Shown here: positions 37,892 through 41,612 of the stretch, piece after piece | Numbering within the stretch: the stretch's first letter is position 1 | How the letters are laid out: each line of letters starts with the position of its first letter | From: an uncultured Treponema sp. | GTDB lineage: Bacteria; Spirochaetota; Spirochaetia; Treponematales; Treponemataceae | Direction of reading: 5' to 3' | DNA: 41,612 bases | Assembly (NCBI GenBank): GCA_949299755.1 | Contig: CASGBA010000016.1 | Span: 1-41,612 of the forward strand | The notes under the pieces: generated by a model | Told to the model about the DNA's origin: nothing | The model's input: the letters and a program-made list of their open reading frames with translations, nothing else | Database searches by the model: none | Program-made: the position numbers and the translations under genes

Positions 37892-40102
37892 TTATTCCAG
37901 TTCAATTTCCTCTTGTACTTTATTGTAAACATTAATCCTTGTTTCAATATCAATTTTGTTGACTAAAATTCCACGAAGCTGACATTGTTGGATAAAACTA
38001 TCTATTCTGTTTTTTCCATTTATTTCTTTCAGTGTAATTACAATTCCAAACTTTAAGTTTTTTCCGTATTTTTCAGGAAGCCGTTCAGCAGTTTTCAAAC
38101 TAACACCCCAGTCCTGTAAAGTATACACAGTCTTTGAGCGGTGACTCCCGTCAAATTCACCGATATGTTTTATATTATCCCACTTGCGAAAAAGATTTCT
38201 TGCTTTACTTTCTTTTGTAAAAGAATTATCCCTGTCATACTGTTTATTTTTATCAATAGATTTAATCTTTCCGTGATTATCGATTCTTCCAAACTGTAAA
38301 TTCAATTCAGTCGTTGTGTAATCCACCCCCTGATTTCTAAAACATTTAGGGAAATAGCATAATGTAGCTTTTGCAATAAATGGTTGCTTTTCGTTTACAA
38401 CAGGAACAGGAATCTTATAAAAATATGTATCCCATTTTTCTGAAACTCCGCTCATAAAAAATCTAATTTCATCATCCTTTGACTGCAAAATATCTTCTAT
38501 CCTCGTAGGAACAACTCCAAATCCTATCTCAAAAGAAGAATTTTGAGGTTTATCCCATCCAGCTGCACAATCAACAAGCAAAGCTTTGGAAATTTCTCTG
38601 CTTAATCCTACGACTTGTATCATGTACGCAAGTTTCCTCGCAATCCACGGTGCTGCAAAAGATGTTCCTGTTCTGACAACTTTTCCTCCACCGTAATACA
38701 CAGTCATTTCCTGCCCCTTCACACCTCCATAATAACTAACATCAGGTTTCGTAAAAAAAGACAGGACAGGCCCCTTTCTAGTATATGAAGCCGGATTCTT
38801 TTTCAAATCAACAGAATTTACAACCATTGCATTGATTGAATCTGCCGGAGAACCTATCCGTTCTTGATTTTTCCTTGTTTTATTTGTTCCTGCAACAACA
38901 AATATAATATCATTTTCATACTGCAATTCATCTAATAATGCACCCATAGGTGAAATAAAGTTATCTTCAATTTCTAGTTCAGAACCAAGACAAAAAGTCC
39001 ATACTTTAATATCCTTATTTGTCGTGACAATTTCCCGCACTTTCCGTAAAAGAGTGAATACGCTGAACTTTTTCCCGGTAACCACTCCAAAATGTCTGAC
39101 CCTGAACCTACCACACCCATCGTCAAGTTTTGGATTCAACGTAGGACCGTCAACAAGTATTGAAGAAACCATTGTTCCGTGATCTTTATCTTCCATGGTT
39201 ACAGGAATATTCGAATCAACAAGGTTTTTGTATTCAACCCATTTTGAAAAATACACTTGATCATCAAATAAGGTATCAATAACACCGATGACAGGTTCAT
39301 TTCCGGGACTTGGGATAAAAATATCCTGCTCGATTTTCTCGCTTTCAATTTCATCAAAAGTTAAGGTATTTAAATCTGTCACTGCCATCGCAATAAGATA
39401 GGGCGCGTTATCCCTGAGAATACTGTATTGTTCCGAGGTTAAAAGAAAGGAATTTGAATCAAACTGCCCGATATTCATCAGGTTAATATTCAATTTTCTG
39501 AAAATTTCCTGATAAGAAATTCCAGTAGCATAAAGAGTTACAATTTGAGCATCTTCTAAAACCGGTTTTTCAAATTCTATCTCAATTCCTTCCACAAAAA
39601 ATGAATCCACAAGAATATTTTTAAATGCACTTTTTGAGATTTCCTTAAAGTCCAAAGTTATTCCACCATTATCAATCATTTGAAAAGTTTCATTTGAAAT
39701 TATTTCCGGTAACTTATCAGCAACGATATTGATTACACTTTCTATTCCATAAACGGATTGTATCAAGGCATCCTTTGATAAACAGTATGTAATTATATGT
39801 TTTGGATCCTTGTCCTTGCTGAATTTTGCTCCGACAATTAAATCATTTGTTTCATTCCCTTTTTCATAAAGCAAATTTTGAATTCGATTGCTCTTTGCCA
39901 CAGTTTCAATATACCGGACTGTTACTAGAGTTTTTTGTATTAAAGTTTCTTTTATCCAAAAATTTAATACATCTTTCAACTGATTCCGTAAATCTATTAA
40001 GTGTGAAAGAGTTACTGATTTATTTGCAGGAAGTTTCCGCCCCCCTCCTCCGGTATTTGACTTTTGTTCAAATTGTACTTTTAACCGAAGTAAATTATTC
40101 AT
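37892..40102 (-). CDS. Subtilisin-like S8 family protease partnered with an AAA ATPase
   Basis: A 736-residue cytoplasmic serine protease; there is no signal peptide. Residues 1-260 are an unrecognised N-terminal region. The S8 domain has Asp276 (Val-Ile-Gly-Val-Ile-Asp-Thr), His308 (Lys-Asp-His-Gly-Thr), oxyanion Asn407 (Ala-Gly-Thr-Asn) and Ser481 (Gly-Thr-Ser-Phe-Ala-Ala-Pro), so the triad is complete. A C-terminal domain of about 200 residues, probably beta-rich, follows. GGGAGG precedes ATG 40102, and the gene overlaps the ATPase gene by 8 bp, so the two are translationally coupled. Similar subtilase/ATPase pairs are known from other bacteria; a defence or toxin-like role is inference. 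Confidence 0.85.
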   Translation of the reverse strand: MNNLLRLKVQFEQKSNTGGGGRKLPANKSVTLSHLIDLRNQLKDVLNFWIKETLIQKTLVTVRYIETVAKSNRIQNLLYEKGNETNDLIVGAKFSKDKDPKHIITYCLSKDALIQSVYGIESVINIVADKLPEIISNETFQMIDNGGITLDFKEISKSAFKNILVDSFFVEGIEIEFEKPVLEDAQIVTLYATGISYQEIFRKLNINLMNIGQFDSNSFLLTSEQYSILRDNAPYLIAMAVTDLNTLTFDEIESEKIEQDIFIPSPGNEPVIGVIDTLFDDQVYFSKWVEYKNLVDSNIPVTMEDKDHGTMVSSILVDGPTLNPKLDDGCGRFRVRHFGVVTGKKFSVFTLLRKVREIVTTNKDIKVWTFCLGSELEIEDNFISPMGALLDELQYENDIIFVVAGTNKTRKNQERIGSPADSINAMVVNSVDLKKNPASYTRKGPVLSFFTKPDVSYYGGVKGQEMTVYYGGGKVVRTGTSFAAPWIARKLAYMIQVVGLSREISKALLVDCAAGWDKPQNSSFEIGFGVVPTRIEDILQSKDDEIRFFMSGVSEKWDTYFYKIPVPVVNEKQPFIAKATLCYFPKCFRNQGVDYTTTELNLQFGRIDNHGKIKSIDKNKQYDRDNSFTKESKARNLFRKWDNIKHIGEFDGSHRSKTVYTLQDWGVSLKTAERLPEKYGKNLKFGIVITLKEINGKNRIDSFIQQCQLRGILVNKIDIETRINVYNKVQEEIELE

Positions 40103-41144
40103 TCTCTAAACCTCCCTTTAATTCCCGGGATGCCTGGCTTTTGGAAACTCCGGACAACAATTCTATTTCCCTGAGGGTAAACCCCTGTTCCTGCAATTGA
40201 GTTATCTCTATTTCTTTACAATGTGTTAGATCCTTGTACAAACGCTTTAAATAATCGTACTCATCACCGGGTTTGCTGAAGGCGATAGAAGTTTTAATGA
40301 GGTTTTTCAAATCTCCAGGATAAGGAATATGTTCCGACAACTGCATAATTTTTTTAAAAGCCCTGATATTTTTTCCTGCAAACTTAAACTGGGTCAGGTA
40401 AAAATTAAGCAAAACTTCTGATATTTCGAGAAGATCATTCCGTGTATATCTGTTAAAATCCACTGTTTTATCGAATCTTCGTATCAATGCTTTATCAAAA
40501 GCCTGATACAAGTTAGTTGTAGCAATAAGAACCAACTGGTTATTAAGGTTATCAAAGCCTTTTAAGATTGCAGAGGTTGCCCGTCCCATTTCCCGTAAAT
40601 CATTGGAATTAGTTCTGTCCATAGCAATGGAATCAATCTCATCAAAAAGAATAATCACTTTATCGGGATAATTTATTTCATTCAACTGTTTGAACATTTC
40701 GCCAATATTTTTAGCTGTCTGTCCCAGTTTACTATCAATGATTGTTTCAAAATCAACGATAAATAACTCCCGGTCTAAAATTCGGGCAATTTGTTTGGCA
40801 GACTCCGTTTTACCAGTTCCGGGATCTCCGTAAAACAGGAATTTGTTTATACCTACATTGTGGCCTACGGCATTTATAATACCCAGAATATCTTCTTTTA
40901 TTTCATCCGGCAAAGGCAGTGGATCTTGAGTGGTATTTAATTTTCTGAAAAATGGAAGATTATCCTCGTTCATTTGGGGAACAAAAGTGTTTGCACTTGA
41001 CAACTGGGCCAAAATATATTCTGCCAGCTGGGCATCCCCAGAAGCATCAAACTCTTGAGCAATTTCGTAAGCCTCATTCCGGAATGCAGAATCGTTACCT
41101 TCTGCATGATAGCGGATTAAATTAATAATACTTTTCTTTTTCAT
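40095..41144 (-). CDS. AAA ATPase with C-terminal helix-turn-helix
   Basis: A 349-residue AAA-family ATPase. Walker A is Gly106-Asp-Pro-Gly-Thr-Gly-Lys-Thr113. Walker B is Ile-Ile-Leu-Phe-Asp168-Glu169. Sensor 1 is Asn211 in Ala-Thr-Thr-Asn, and Arg222/Arg223 are finger candidates. An N-terminal helical domain of about 75 residues precedes it. The last 35 residues (Gln-Gly-Phe-Thr-Leu-Arg-Glu-Ile-Glu-Leu-Leu-Ser-Gly-Val-Ser-Lys-Ser-Gln-Ala) form a resolvase-like helix-turn-helix, so the protein could also bind DNA. GGTGG precedes ATG 41144. It probably loads or controls the downstream protease. Confidence 0.88.
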   Translation of the reverse strand: MKKKSIINLIRYHAEGNDSAFRNEAYEIAQEFDASGDAQLAEYILAQLSSANTFVPQMNEDNLPFFRKLNTTQDPLPLPDEIKEDILGIINAVGHNVGINKFLFYGDPGTGKTESAKQIARILDRELFIVDFETIIDSKLGQTAKNIGEMFKQLNEINYPDKVIILFDEIDSIAMDRTNSNDLREMGRATSAILKGFDNLNNQLVLIATTNLYQAFDKALIRRFDKTVDFNRYTRNDLLEISEVLLNFYLTQFKFAGKNIRAFKKIMQLSEHIPYPGDLKNLIKTSIAFSKPGDEYDYLKRLYKDLTHCKEIEITQLQEQGFTLREIELLSGVSKSQASRELKGGLENE

Positions 41145-41166
41145 GACTCTGCCACCTTACAATATA

Positions 41167-41209
41167 ATTATAACACACTTGGGACAAAATGTATATATTT
41201 GGGACAAAA
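41167..41209 (-). promoter_or_regulatory. Promoter and paired direct repeats before the ATPase gene
   Basis: TTGGGACAAAA occurs at 41179-41189 and again at 41199-41209, exactly 20 bp apart, about two helix turns. On the minus strand a -10 TATAAT (41172-41167) and a weak -35 TATACA (41195-41190) are 17 bp apart, so the repeats flank the -35. This is a plausible regulator site, possibly for the ATPase's own helix-turn-helix. Confidence 0.55.
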
Positions 41210-41321
41210 AATATTGTATTTTATTGATATAAAAGAGATGCCGCATGCTGGATTTTAACGAAAACAAGGCCTTTTATAGGCTATCCGTGCAAATAACCTT
41301 GTGATAGTTTATTATATAATT

Positions 41322-41440
41322 AGGCGGACAAAGAAATAGGCAGGGTAGGAAACCTGTTCCATACCGACCCGAGATAGAAATATATTATAAACTGACTAAT
41401 TAAAGAAATTACTACTAAAAAGGTAAATAATTTAAAGCTA
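41322..41440 (+). other. Possible degenerate 5S rRNA-like sequence
   Basis: From 41322, AGGCGGACAAAG and then AGGAAACCTGTTCCATACCG (41348-41367) closely resemble the 5' half of bacterial 5S rRNA (helix III region), with two single or double base losses. The 3' half is only vaguely similar (TACTACTAAAAAGGTAAATA near 41410) and cannot pair with the 5' end. If real, it is a fossil, not a working gene. The rest of 41212-41508 holds nothing recognisable. Confidence 0.35.
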
Positions 41441-41510
41441 AAAAATTTTTGTAAGATGTGGTTAAATTAATTTAATATTGAAATAAACACAATTATATTT
41501 GACAAATATG

Positions 41511-41612
41511 TGTCTGTAATGCCTAACCGCAACTTGGACTAAAACAGGAAAGCTAATAAGGTGTATAATAACAAAAGGACGTACACCTTATGGGAAGAAC
41601 AAGAAGAAAGTT
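41511..41612 (+). mobile_element. IS3-type insertion sequence, left end (partial)
   Basis: At the window edge ATG 41590 opens a frame reading Met-Gly-Arg-Thr-Arg-Arg-Lys, the usual beginning of IS3-family OrfA transposase proteins. AAGGA (41575-41579) is its ribosome site and TATAAT lies at 41564-41569. Sequence from about 41511 (TGTCTGTAATGCC) probably includes the left inverted repeat, but the right end is outside the window, so the boundary is not proven. It marks the edge of the AT-rich island. Confidence 0.55.
41556..41591 (+). promoter_or_regulatory. Hairpin enclosing the transposase ribosome site
   Basis: Perfect 10-bp arms ATAAGGTGTA (41556-41565) and TACACCTTAT (41582-41591) enclose a 16-base loop containing AAGGA. 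The right arm includes the first two bases of the start codon. In a transcript entering from outside, this fold would limit translation. Confidence 0.6.

Overview
The window looks like a spirochaete chromosome segment, most likely from a host-associated Treponema. The grounds are a FadL-like outer-membrane barrel ending in Phe (10080-11384), a secreted protein ending in an SH3 domain (19469-20404), a FliG-like soluble protein, loose lipoboxes and mixed codon use. Species cannot be fixed from the sequence. No complete rRNA, no tRNA and no CRISPR array were seen.

Region 1 (1-13 kb) is mostly housekeeping and stress genes: the N-terminus of an exported protein, a MATE pump, CoA-disulfide reductase with rhodanese, a Bcp peroxiredoxin, a DUF4343 ATP-grasp protein, an error-prone polymerase with its YolD-like partner, a MarR - MATE - cytidylate-kinase-like operon with palindromic operators, the FadL-like barrel, a QueD/PTPS-like enzyme whose frame runs through its own terminator, and a Fur/PerR regulator under a long inverted repeat.

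Region 2 (13-20 kb) has a DUF1848 protein, a single-chain MmeI-type restriction-modification enzyme, an NlpC/P60 lipoprotein, and pnuC with nadR for nicotinamide riboside salvage.

Region 3 (20-25 kb) is the most unusual. A 1138-residue protein strings five copies of an unrecognised domain of about 140 residues in front of a PoNi-type (DUF1910/DUF1911) immunity domain. It is flanked by AT-rich debris and looks like a fused polyimmunity protein.

Region 4 (25-36 kb) has a flavodoxin, a LacI regulator and a MATE pump with near-identical operator-promoter units, a MotA-FliG-like hybrid, a three-gene response regulator / ECF-S-like / histidine kinase operon, and an HD protein. Between them are many gene remnants: acetyltransferases, an McrC-like nuclease end, a zinc-ribbon protein and a TetR-like head.

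Region 5 (36-41.6 kb) is AT-rich and island-like. It carries structured noncoding DNA, a four-helix membrane gene split at an A8 tract, a coupled AAA ATPase / subtilisin-like protease pair, a 5S-rRNA-like fossil, and the left end of an IS3-type element at the window edge.

Remnants commonly abut the stop codon of an intact neighbour, so repeated deletion and insertion appear to have shaped this locus. The strongest candidates for undescribed biology are the repeat-PoNi protein, the MotA-FliG hybrid, and the AAA-protease pair with its slippery membrane gene.
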